Origin: Maribellus comscasis
GTDB lineage: Bacteria > Bacteroidota > Bacteroidia > Bacteroidales > Prolixibacteraceae
Length of the DNA: 64,000 bases
Reading direction: 5' to 3'
NCBI RefSeq assembly: GCF_009762775.1
Contig: NZ_CP046401.1
Span: 2,294,001-2,358,000, forward strand
The translations under genes and the position numbers were made by a program. The notes beneath the pieces are model-generated. The model did no database searches. It was not told the DNA's origin and saw nothing but the letters and a program-made list of their open reading frames with translations. Shown piece after piece: positions 45,196 through 53,315 of this stretch; the stretch's first letter is position 1; each line of letters begins with the position of its first letter.

Positions 45196-48100
45196 ATGCA
45201 AAACAAAGGTGCAATTTTAACATTTGCAATTCTGTTGGCCGCAGTTTGTGTGTACCAGTTAACATTTACCTGGAAAGCCAAACAAGTTGAAAAAGCAGCC
45301 GTGGAATACGCACAGGGAGATCCCGATCAGGAGTACTTCTACCTCGACTCAATTTCGGGGGAAGTTGTATATAACTTTTTGGGGCTGAAAAAATTTACCT
45401 ACAAAGATGTTAAGGAACTGGAAATGAACCTGGGTCTTGACCTCAAAGGTGGGATGAACGTAACGCTGGAGGTTGAGATGGAAGATTTGATTCGTGCCAT
45501 GTCAAATTACAGCAACGATTCAACATTTAATGCAGCAATAGCACGTGCCAAAGAACTTCAGGAAAATAGCCAGACCGATTTTGTTGATCTTTTTGGACAG
45601 GCTTTTGAAGAAATTGATCCGAATGCAAAATTGGCATCCATCTTTAACACACTCGAGCTAAGAGATCGTATAAATTTTAATTCAACCAATGCAGAAGTTT
45701 TGGACGTTATTCATGAAGAAACGTCAGCTGCAATTGATAACGCATTTAATATTCTTCGCACGCGTATCGACCGTTTTGGAGTTGCTCAACCAAATATTCA
45801 GCGATTGCAAACCAAAGAGCGTATTTTGGTAGAACTGCCCGGTGTAAGTGATCAAAATAGGGTACGTAACCTGTTACAGGGAACTGCAACCCTTGAGTTT
45901 TGGGAAACTTATGACAACCAGGAGGCTTACCCATACCTCTTACAGGCAAATGAAAAAATAAAAGAAATGGGACTCGGTGACGAAACCGATGCAGACGAAG
46001 TTTCTGATGAAGCTGCCGTTGCAACAGAAGCAGACACAACTTCCGCCGAAGAAAGTTCACTTCTTTCAGAGCTTGAAGCAGGTGCCGAGAGTGATACAAC
46101 TGCTGCACTGGACAATCTGGCGGATTTCAAAAAGGAATATCCTCTTTTTGCATTGCTAAATCCCAGTACCGATCAGGCAGGACAGCTGCTTCAGGGGCCG
46201 TGGGTTGGAATGGCACAAGCGAGAGATACTGCAAAGATTAACGAGTATTTGCAAATGCAGCAAATTAGAAACATTTTTCCAAGAAATATGTTTTTCCGCT
46301 GGGCGGCAAATTCGGTTGACGAAGCTGGAAATTTTTATCGTTTGGCTGCTTTAAAGGTAACCACCAGAGATGGACGCGCTCCGTTAACCGGAGAGGTAAT
46401 TACTGATGCACGCCAGGACTATGACCAAATGGGCTCAAACCCTGAGGTTGCCATGAGCATGAATGCCGAAGGTTCAAAAACCTGGCAAAGAATGACCAAA
46501 GAGAACATTGGTAAATCCATCGCAATCGTTCTTGATGATTATGTACGCTCAGCGCCAAATGTAATAAACGAAATTTCGGGTGGAAGATCGAGTATTACCG
46601 GTTTGGAAAGTATTGATGAAGCAAAAGACCTTGCGAACATTCTGAAATCAGGAAAAATGCCTGCTCCGGCAAGAATTATTCAGGAAGAAATTGTTGGACC
46701 TTCTCTCGGACAGGAAGCGATTAACAGTGGGTTCTTTTCTTTTATGATTGCATTTATTCTTGTATTGGCTTACATGTTATTCTTTTACAGTAAAAATGCA
46801 GGACTTGTTGCTAATATTGCATTGATAGCAAACATGTTCTTTATCATTGGTATTCTTGCTTCATTGGGAGCTGTACTAACGCTGCCCGGTATTGCAGGTA
46901 TTGTACTTACCATTGGTATGTCGGTTGATGCCAACGTACTTATTTACGAAAGAGTACAGGAAGAAATTCGCTCAGGGAAAGGGATAAAACTCGCCATTTC
47001 TGACGGATATAAAAATGCTTACTCTGCAATTATCGACGGACAGGTTACCACACTTTTAACAGGTATTGTACTGTACTTGTTTGGCAGCGGTCCGATAAAA
47101 GGTTTTGCAACAACCCTTATTATTGGTATTCTTACTTCTCTGTTTTCAGCAATTTTTATCACCCGCCTGATTTTCGAATGGCGACTGGGAAGAAACAAAA
47201 AAATTCTGTTTACATCCACTCTTACCGACAACTGGCTTCGGAGTACCGCAATAAAATTCCTTGAAAAAAGAAGAACATTTTATATTATCTCAGGAGCTTT
47301 GATCGTTCTGTCTGTTGGCTCACTGGCAGTTCGCGGATTAAACTACGGAATCGATTTTAAAGGCGGCCGTACATATGTAGTTCGCTTCGAACAGGATGTT
47401 CAGGTAGCAGATGTACAACAGGCTTTGGCTGATGTTTACGGAGAAGCTCCGGAAGTAAAAGTTTACGGAGAAAACAACCAGGTTAGAATTACAACTGAAT
47501 ATAAAATTGAAGACAACAGCGAAAACATTGACAATGAAGTTGAAGAAATGTTAATGGTAGGACTTCAAAACGGTGGTTTTATTGATAAAAATGTAACACT
47601 GGAACAGTTCACTGATGAGTATCAAATGAGTTCACAAAAAGTCGGACCTACCATTTCAGATGATATCCGAAAAGAGTCGGCCATTGCCATTGGTTTTTCA
47701 TTGATCATTATATTTATTTACATCCTTATTCGATTTAACAACTGGCAGTACGGTTTGGGTGCAGTTGCTGCACTGGCTCACGACTCTTTAATCGTGCTTG
47801 GTATTTTCTCGCTGGCGTATGGTGTTCTGCCATTCTCACTTGAAATTGACCAGGCATTTATAGCGGCGATTCTTACGGTGCTGGGGTATTCTATAAACGA
47901 CACGGTGGTAGTATTCGACCGCATAAGGGAATATCTACATTTACATCCGAAAAGGCAAAGAGAAGAAAATACTGACAGTGCACTCAATAGTACGCTACGT
48001 CGTACATTTAGTACATCGCTGTCAACATTTGTAGTATTGCTTGCCATTTTCCTCTTTGGTGGGGAAACAATCAGAGGCTTTACGTTTGCATTGCTTGTTG

Positions 48101-48201
48101 GTGTGGTAGTTGGTACTTACTCATCAATTTTTATCGCAACTCCTATTGCGTTTGATACTCAGAAGCGTATTGCAAAAGTTGCTGCAAAACGTAAAAAATA
48201 A
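45196..48201 (+). CDS. secDF: Fused protein translocase subunit SecDF
   Basis: 1001 residues, joining SecD (about 1-670) and SecF (about 690-1001). SecD motifs include GLDLKGGMNVTLEV and GMSVDANVLIYERVQEEI. SecF has NYGIDFKGGRTYVVRF and YSINDTVVVFDRIREYL. It uses the proton gradient to pull translocating proteins out of SecYEG. An acidic, low-complexity insertion (about 255-305, Glu/Asp/Ala/Ser-rich) lies in the periplasmic SecD part. Fusion is common in Bacteroidota. Confidence 0.97.
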   Translation: MQNKGAILTFAILLAAVCVYQLTFTWKAKQVEKAAVEYAQGDPDQEYFYLDSISGEVVYNFLGLKKFTYKDVKELEMNLGLDLKGGMNVTLEVEMEDLIRAMSNYSNDSTFNAAIARAKELQENSQTDFVDLFGQAFEEIDPNAKLASIFNTLELRDRINFNSTNAEVLDVIHEETSAAIDNAFNILRTRIDRFGVAQPNIQRLQTKERILVELPGVSDQNRVRNLLQGTATLEFWETYDNQEAYPYLLQANEKIKEMGLGDETDADEVSDEAAVATEADTTSAEESSLLSELEAGAESDTTAALDNLADFKKEYPLFALLNPSTDQAGQLLQGPWVGMAQARDTAKINEYLQMQQIRNIFPRNMFFRWAANSVDEAGNFYRLAALKVTTRDGRAPLTGEVITDARQDYDQMGSNPEVAMSMNAEGSKTWQRMTKENIGKSIAIVLDDYVRSAPNVINEISGGRSSITGLESIDEAKDLANILKSGKMPAPARIIQEEIVGPSLGQEAINSGFFSFMIAFILVLAYMLFFYSKNAGLVANIALIANMFFIIGILASLGAVLTLPGIAGIVLTIGMSVDANVLIYERVQEEIRSGKGIKLAISDGYKNAYSAIIDGQVTTLLTGIVLYLFGSGPIKGFATTLIIGILTSLFSAIFITRLIFEWRLGRNKKILFTSTLTDNWLRSTAIKFLEKRRTFYIISGALIVLSVGSLAVRGLNYGIDFKGGRTYVVRFEQDVQVADVQQALADVYGEAPEVKVYGENNQVRITTEYKIEDNSENIDNEVEEMLMVGLQNGGFIDKNVTLEQFTDEYQMSSQKVGPTISDDIRKESAIAIGFSLIIIFIYILIRFNNWQYGLGAVAALAHDSLIVLGIFSLAYGVLPFSLEIDQAFIAAILTVLGYSINDTVVVFDRIREYLHLHPKRQREENTDSALNSTLRRTFSTSLSTFVVLLAIFLFGGETIRGFTFALLVGVVVGTYSSIFIATPIAFDTQKRIAKVAAKRKK

Positions 48202-48220
48202 AAGTATTTATTCAATTTAA

Positions 48221-48260
48221 AGTGATAGCCTTGCAACTTGCAGGGCTATTACTTTTTTTT
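48221..48260 (+). terminator. Terminator after secDF
   Basis: AGTGATAGCC (48221-48230) pairs with GGCTATTACT, followed by eight T. Confidence 0.8.
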
Positions 48261-48291
48261 AGAAACTGGTAATATTGATAACTCCAATTTG

Positions 48292-48299
48292 TATATTTG
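48292..48299 (+). promoter_or_regulatory. Bacteroidota-type -7 box before the tatA-like gene
   Basis: TATATTTG matches TAnnTTTG and lies 15 bp before the ATG at 48315. Confidence 0.45.
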
Positions 48300-48314
48300 T
48301 GCGTTAAAATAATA

Positions 48315-48674
48315 ATGATGGCTAATTATATATTATTCATAAGTGGTGGGGAAATTGTTCTGGTGATGTTGCTGGCCTTACTTTTTTTTGGCTCAAAAGC
48401 GATCCCGGATATAGCAAAAACCCTTGGCAAGGGTATGCGGGAATTTAAAAAGGCCACCAACGAAATAAAACGCGAATTTGACGAACATACATCAGATATA
48501 AAAAAAGATATTAATGATGTAAAAAGAACGGTTGATAAAAAAACACAGGAACTAAAAAAAGATTTTGATGAACAAACATCAGATCTGAAAAAAGATATCG
48601 ACTCTGCCGTTTCGGATGTTGAAAAAGACACAAAAGAAATTAAAGATAACGTCAAAGAACGGTTTGAAGATTAG
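48315..48674 (+). CDS. tatA: TatA/Hcf106-family twin-arginine translocase subunit with long charged tail
   Basis: 119 residues from the ATG at 48315 (a second ATG follows at once). The TatA pattern is clear: a short hydrophobic helix (GGEIVLVMLLALLFFG), the hinge FFGSKAIPD and an amphipathic helix (IAKTLGKGMREFKKATNEI). TatA forms the pore-like assembly of the Tat pathway. The tail is a Lys/Asp/Glu-rich coiled coil with an internal repeat, FDEHTSDIKKDI and FDEQTSDLKKDI, 29 residues apart. No tatC is in the window. It may also be TatB-like. Confidence 0.87.
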   Translation: MMANYILFISGGEIVLVMLLALLFFGSKAIPDIAKTLGKGMREFKKATNEIKREFDEHTSDIKKDINDVKRTVDKKTQELKKDFDEQTSDLKKDIDSAVSDVEKDTKEIKDNVKERFED

Positions 48675-48708
48675 CCTCTTTTCAGCCTCTTTTTCAAAAT
48701 AGAAAATT

Positions 48709-49746
48709 ATGGTCCTTGCTTATATCCTGGGTTTATTGGTTTGTTTTATTCTACTTGCCCGGATAGTTGATCAGTTTTTTATTCATTCATTAGATCGGAT
48801 TTCAAAAGATCTCAAACTATCAAGCGATGCTGCAGGAGCTACACTTATGGCTGTAGGCTCAAGTGCACCCGAACTATTCGTAGCGTTGTTTGCGATATTC
48901 AAACCCGGTGAGCATGAGGCAATTGGCGTTGGAAGTATTGTAGGTAGTGCCATTTTTAATTTACTTGTTATTGTTGGTGCATCGGCAATAGTTCGAAAAG
49001 CAAAACTAACCTGGCAGCCGGTAATCCGCGACCTGATTTTTTATACGATTTCAGTTTCATTACTCCTGCTGTTTATTTGGGATGGTTCATTTTCTTTAGC
49101 TGAGGCCGGAATTCTACTCGCTGTTTACATAATATATGTAATTGCAGCTATCTACTGGAAAAGATTCCTCCCATACACCGACCTTCCTTTTGATGAAACA
49201 AAAACAGAAGAAAAGAAAAAGAGGGGGATTATTGATGTTTTTGATCAGTTTTTAGGCAAACTTTTCCCCGAAAAAAAATATTATTATCTGGTATTTCTGC
49301 AATCAATAATAATTATTGCCGGATTAAGTTGGGTTTTGGTTGAATTGGCTGTTCTTATTTCCCATCATTTCAATATCCCCGAGGGAATTATCGCCCTAAC
49401 AGTTTTGGCCATCGGAACATCCATTCCCGACCTGTTTTCATCAATGATTGTTGCCAAACAGGGACGTGGCGACATGGCAGTAAGTAATGCCATTGGATCA
49501 AATATTTTTGATATTTTGGTTGGTCTGGGGTTACCGTTTGCCATTTACATGTTTATTCATGGCGGCAAAGTTGGTGCCGGCGATGGAAATCTGCTGTATT
49601 CCACAATTATACTCTTTTCTTCGGTAATATTGTTGCTCTTTCTTTTACTTTTTAGCAAATGGAGAGTCGGAAAAATCTCAGGAATATTTTTAGTCCTCTT
49701 ATATGCTATTTATGTGGTACGGGAAATAATAATCCTCTATATTTAA
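48709..49746 (+). CDS. Calcium/sodium antiporter (CaCA family, YrbG-like)
   Basis: 345 residues with about ten helices. Both alpha repeats are present: AVGSSAPELFVALFA near residue 45 and AIGTSIPDLFSSMIV near 240. These hold the ion-binding glutamate and aspartate. It exchanges Ca2+ for Na+ across the inner membrane. It is 34 bp after the tatA-like gene and 23 bp before lolD. Confidence 0.93.
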   Translation: MVLAYILGLLVCFILLARIVDQFFIHSLDRISKDLKLSSDAAGATLMAVGSSAPELFVALFAIFKPGEHEAIGVGSIVGSAIFNLLVIVGASAIVRKAKLTWQPVIRDLIFYTISVSLLLLFIWDGSFSLAEAGILLAVYIIYVIAAIYWKRFLPYTDLPFDETKTEEKKKRGIIDVFDQFLGKLFPEKKYYYLVFLQSIIIIAGLSWVLVELAVLISHHFNIPEGIIALTVLAIGTSIPDLFSSMIVAKQGRGDMAVSNAIGSNIFDILVGLGLPFAIYMFIHGGKVGAGDGNLLYSTIILFSSVILLLFLLLFSKWRVGKISGIFLVLLYAIYVVREIIILYI

Positions 49747-49769
49747 TGTTTTAAAATAAACTCCGGAAG

Positions 49770-50420
49770 TTGATAAAAGCTGTCGACATAAAAAAATCGT
49801 TTGGAAACCTCAATGTTTTAAAAGGAATTAATCTTGAAATTCCCGAAAGCAAAATATATTCTGTTGTTGGTGCAAGTGGTGCAGGAAAAACTACTTTACT
49901 TCAAATTTTAGGAACTCTAAGCAATCCTGATAGCGGAGAGATTTATTACAATGATAAAAAAGTATCCGCTTTTTCAGAAAAGGAACTTGCCGGTTTCCGA
50001 AATAAAGAAATAGGTTTTGTATTTCAATTTCATCATTTGCTGCCTGAGTTTACAGCATTGGAAAATGTTTGCATACCGGCTTTTATAGCAAAAACTTCAA
50101 AATCGAAGGCAGAAAAGCGGGCAAAAGAGTTACTCAATTATCTGGGCCTTTCGGAAAGAATGGAACACAAACCATCTGAGCTGTCAGGTGGTGAGAAACA
50201 ACGTGTTGCAGTAGCCCGCGCTCTTGTAAATAATCCTTCAGCGGTATTGGCTGATGAGCCCTCCGGCAATCTCGACTCAACAAACCGCGATGAATTGCAT
50301 GACCTGCTTTTTAAACTCCGCGATGATTTTGGACAAACTTTTATTATTGTTACCCACGATGATAATTTTGCTGAACGTTCAGACAAAATAATTCATATTA
50401 AAGATGGTGTGACAGAATGA
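49770..50420 (+). CDS. lolD: Lipoprotein-releasing ABC transporter ATP-binding protein LolD
   Basis: 216 residues. Walker [10 protein letters not shown], LolD-typical [18 protein letters not shown], signature [15 protein letters not shown] and Walker [13 protein letters not shown] are all intact. It powers LolCE, which releases lipoproteins toward the outer membrane. The start is a TTG at 49770: an in-frame stop lies at 49752 and no ATG intervenes, while the sequence from there ([11 protein letters not shown]) matches the family's beginning. It overlaps the next gene by 4 bp (ATGA). Confidence 0.9.
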   Translation: MIKAVDIKKSFGNLNVLKGINLEIPESKIYSVVGASGAGKTTLLQILGTLSNPDSGEIYYNDKKVSAFSEKELAGFRNKEIGFVFQFHHLLPEFTALENVCIPAFIAKTSKSKAEKRAKELLNYLGLSERMEHKPSELSGGEKQRVAVARALVNNPSAVLADEPSGNLDSTNRDELHDLLFKLRDDFGQTFIIVTHDDNFAERSDKIIHIKDGVTE

Positions 50421-50953
50421 GTTTTGTGATGCATTTGGATGATTTGAAAGATTTTCTGGACGAAAAAGCAAACAAATACAATCAGCCTTTTTTTATTGAA
50501 ACCGATCCCATTCAGGTTCCCAAAAGTTTTTCAGAAAAAGAAGACATTGAAATCGCCGGCTTTTTAACTGCAACCATTGCATGGGGCAGTCGTCCTGCAA
50601 TCATAAAAAACGCAACGAAATTAATGTCACTGATGGAATTTCAACCACATGAATTTATTTTAAACTCATCGGCTGAGGACCGCAAAAAGCTGGAGAAGTT
50701 TGTACATCGCACGTTTAATGGCTTGGATTGTATTTACTTTATCCGCTCATTACAAAATATTTATATAAATCATGATGGACTTCAGTCCGTTTTTGAAAAA
50801 GGGTTTCAAAATGAGAATTCGGGAAAGTCGGCTCTTGAATATTTTTACTCTGCTTTTTTTGAATTGGAAGGAGAACGCACCCGGAAACATGTTTCGAATG
50901 TTAAGAAAGGAGCGTCGGGAAAACGGCTGAATATGTTCAGTCAAGTAATTTAG
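50417..50953 (+). pseudogene. TIGR02757/DUF2400 gene, N-terminal fragment cut by an insertion
   Basis: 178 residues, of which the first 173 match the N-terminal two thirds of TIGR02757 (DPIQVPKSFSEKEDIEI, TATIAWGSR, FVHRTFNGLD). The frame breaks off inside the conserved RLNMFLRWM motif at RLNM and ends five codons later in insertion DNA (SQVI, stop). The missing part continues exactly at 56989. The start overlaps lolD by 4 bp, so the original operon was lolD, TIGR02757-trmN6. The function of TIGR02757 is unknown. Confidence 0.9.
50933..50937. repeat. Left copy of 5-bp target-site duplication ATGTT
   Basis: ATGTT here and at 56989-56993 bracket the insertion. Deleting everything from one copy to the other rejoins the gene in frame. 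Confidence 0.8.
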
Positions 50954-50958
50954 GTAGT
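50945..50958 (+). repeat. Left subterminal inverted repeat of the insertion
   Basis: GTAATTTAGGTAGT, 7 bp inside the left edge, matches 13 of 14 bases of the inverted copy at 56965-56978, followed in both by TAAATTA after a short gap. Confidence 0.55.
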
Positions 50959-51164
50959 AATTAAATTAATCAAAGTTAAACTGGCAGTAAAATATTCCCT
51001 GACAAATGCTAACCTGTAGCAGTATACCGAAAAGGCAATTGCTTATATATAGGCACAAAGGTTTTTTGTGGAGCATTCAATCAAAGAAAGCAAAAGTATA
51101 ATCGGGATGGACCAGTTCCAAACCCGGAAATGAGCGGTAGCAGCACCAGGTTGCTTTAAACATC

Positions 51165-51371
51165 ATGGTGGCATGTTTCTTTCTAAAGGAGAAATTGCTC
51201 TGCTTTGGTGATTTGCCTTTGTTGTCGGCATATGACATAAAAGAATGGATAGGCTTCAAGTTGTCACAAACCTGGACCGATCAACAGATGATAGACCGAA
51301 TATTTATCAGGCATTTACAAAGACAGAAAGATATAAACAGGTATTACAGAATTATTGAACCGAATGTGTAA
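51165..51371 (+). CDS. Short open reading frame of unknown origin inside the insertion
   Basis: 68 codons, LysArgTyr- and Asp-rich near the end (QRQKDINRYYRIIE). I do not recognise it. It might be a remnant of a transposase, but I have no motif to support that. The surrounding 50954-51455 shows nothing else I can identify. Confidence 0.3.
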   Translation: MVACFFLKEKLLCFGDLPLLSAYDIKEWIGFKLSQTWTDQQMIDRIFIRHLQRQKDINRYYRIIEPNV

Positions 51372-51473
51372 AAGCCATATTCAACTTGTTGAAAATAAAT
51401 GAAAACACTAAGTGCAGTGTATGTGAGTAGAATTAGTTTAGATTAGGCACCTTCAGCAGTAAAGGTCTTCGGA

Positions 51474-51516
51474 CAAAATCGGGTAAAATCTCCTTGATAT
51501 TTTTTCCCGATTTTGA
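51474..51516. repeat. Inverted repeat downstream of the transposase gene
   Basis: CAAAATCGGG (51474-51483) is perfectly inverted at 51507-51516. A near copy, TTACCCCGATTTTTG, lies at 52995-53009 on the other side of the transposase. The pair may mark the ends of the insertion sequence or act as terminator; exact ends cannot be fixed. Confidence 0.45.
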
Positions 51517-51623
51517 TAAAAGAATCTCTTTTTTTTGTGTCGATTGATTTTATGACGAAAAAAGGCCGGAATTGGGCATAGTTTTCCCATTTGCCTAAAG
51601 ATTTTGAATAAATTGATTTGATT

Positions 51624-52976
51624 TTAGGCAGCTTGTTTTTGGAGCGCCATTTTTCGGGCTATCCTAACTGCATTTGCTGTATGTACACCAAAGAAAATCC
51701 AGAGTTCTTCATTTTTCCGGGTCATGGCCCTTATTTTCTTTAAGCCGTAGTGTTCTTTTTCTGTTCCAAAGCTTCCTTCCATTCGCGTGGCTCTTTCTTT
51801 ACGAAGTACAGAATGAAGTATTTTCCGGTGCTGTTCATGTTTTCCTGCCCTTCCTTTTCGTTTAAACCCATGGATGATATTCTCTTTCCTGCACCAGGTG
51901 CGGTTGGCATTGGTGGCATAAATATCATCGCCCGAAAGGTGTGTTGGTTTACCTACCAGCTGGCGACCGTAACGCACAGATTGCTTAAGCCTTATCCCCT
52001 CATGAAAAGCGCTGAAGCTTATGTGCTCGATAAAATTAATCCCTCCAAATTGTATCATATTTACCTTGGCTCCAAATTCAACAGGTTTAACTTCTTTTCC
52101 TCGTACAATTGGCCGGATATAAGCTTTTGAAAGGCTGACTATACGGTCGGGTACACTTTTACCTGTATCAAAAATTTCTTGTTGTTGAGATAATACCGTG
52201 GTAATTATTTTGATTTGGCGATAATATCTGGCTGGCATGGTAAATTCATAAAGATAGTTCTGCTGGGTTTCTTCCAGTAAAAACAATAATTTCCCCAGTA
52301 AGTGCAGCAGGCTCCGGGTAAGTATTCTACGCTGCTTTTTCGATTTCCTGCGCTTTCGGCTGTAGTGACTATACCTTTCTTTTTGCTTGAGATATTTGGT
52401 TCGGGGTGTTCGTATCTTTAAATACTTACAGCTTAATTTCAATTGACCGTAACACCAGTCTACACTTTCCCACAGTAGTTTTATATTGGTTGGGTAACGC
52501 ATCGAAGTTTCGTAACATGTTGCATCGGTAAGCATAATGTTGGGATGTTCAATAAAGGGTTTCCAATGTTTTGCCAATATTTTTTGAGCTTCACTAATAG
52601 CTAACCTTGATGACAAAAAAGTACGTATCTGGCTGACAATTTTATAATTGGTAAGCCTTTCACCTTGTAGCCAGATGTCACAAAAAAGCTGAAAGTGGAT
52701 ATTGCCGTTTAAGTGCTCAATTAGTTTTCGGTCTGAACACCCCACATAAGACTTAAGGAACATCAATGCAATCATTCCCCCGGGACTAAAAAAACGGGAA
52801 GGTCCTTTCTTATTTTCTTTGATTTTAAAATGCCGGACTAAATCATCCCAGGGTAAGGAGACATAGAGTTTACCAATTTCAGATGTTAAAAATGATTTCC
52901 AGTAAAGAGAAAATTCCTGACGTGGTGAATTAAAATTAATTTCAAGGGGCGTTTCATAAATTCTTTGTACTTTCAC
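51624..52976 (-). CDS. DDE transposase, IS5/IS1182-like (DUF772 N-terminal)
   Basis: 450 residues from a GTG start; no nearby ATG exists in frame. The N-terminal part (FFSPGGMIALMFLKSYVGCSDRKLIEHL) is DUF772-like. Catalytic acids are probably Asp151 (MLTDATCYE), Asp350 or Asp351 (LSGDDIYATNANR) and Glu400 (RMEGSFGTEKEHYGL). The segment YPTNIKLLWE resembles the YPTDLxLL motif of this group. It appears intact. Arg/Lys-rich stretches (YSRKRRKSKKQRR) should bind DNA. It may be a passenger or the enzyme that moved the whole block. Confidence 0.87.
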   Translation of the reverse strand: MKVQRIYETPLEINFNSPRQEFSLYWKSFLTSEIGKLYVSLPWDDLVRHFKIKENKKGPSRFFSPGGMIALMFLKSYVGCSDRKLIEHLNGNIHFQLFCDIWLQGERLTNYKIVSQIRTFLSSRLAISEAQKILAKHWKPFIEHPNIMLTDATCYETSMRYPTNIKLLWESVDWCYGQLKLSCKYLKIRTPRTKYLKQKERYSHYSRKRRKSKKQRRILTRSLLHLLGKLLFLLEETQQNYLYEFTMPARYYRQIKIITTVLSQQQEIFDTGKSVPDRIVSLSKAYIRPIVRGKEVKPVEFGAKVNMIQFGGINFIEHISFSAFHEGIRLKQSVRYGRQLVGKPTHLSGDDIYATNANRTWCRKENIIHGFKRKGRAGKHEQHRKILHSVLRKERATRMEGSFGTEKEHYGLKKIRAMTRKNEELWIFFGVHTANAVRIARKMALQKQAA

Positions 52977-53047
52977 AATTAAGGATTTTGAAAATTACCC
53001 CGATTTTTGGCGATTCAGGCCTTTTTCGGGGTTTTTCTTAAAAATAA

Positions 53048-53081
53048 CAAAACCTATCGTATTTATTGTCAATAGGTTTTG
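53048..53081. repeat. Perfect 10-bp inverted repeat between transposase and lipoprotein genes
   Basis: CAAAACCTAT (53048-53057) and ATAGGTTTTG (53072-53081) are separated by 14 nt. The 339-bp gap 52977-53315 holds this hairpin and otherwise nothing I can name. It could be a terminator, an operator or an element end. Confidence 0.45.
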
Positions 53082-53315
53082 ATACTTATGAACATCCCTA
53101 TATTAGTTTTAAAGCAAATATTGCGAACATTTGCTAGTATTAAAAGGTGATGTCGGGTGGGTTATGTCGTTAATTTAGACTGATTCTAAGCTGATATTTT
53201 TTTAGTTTTATGTAACTAAAAGATACTCAAATAAGTTGGTTGTAGAACTTTATCTCGATACACAAACGAATCGTTGGTGCAAGTTTGAAGCCCAAACATA
53301 AACTGTGCTTCTACT

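Noticed and set aside
45746..46108. Minus-strand frame of 120 codons in secDF
   Set aside because: It is a low-complexity Leu/His/Arg-rich shadow of the acidic insertion of SecD.
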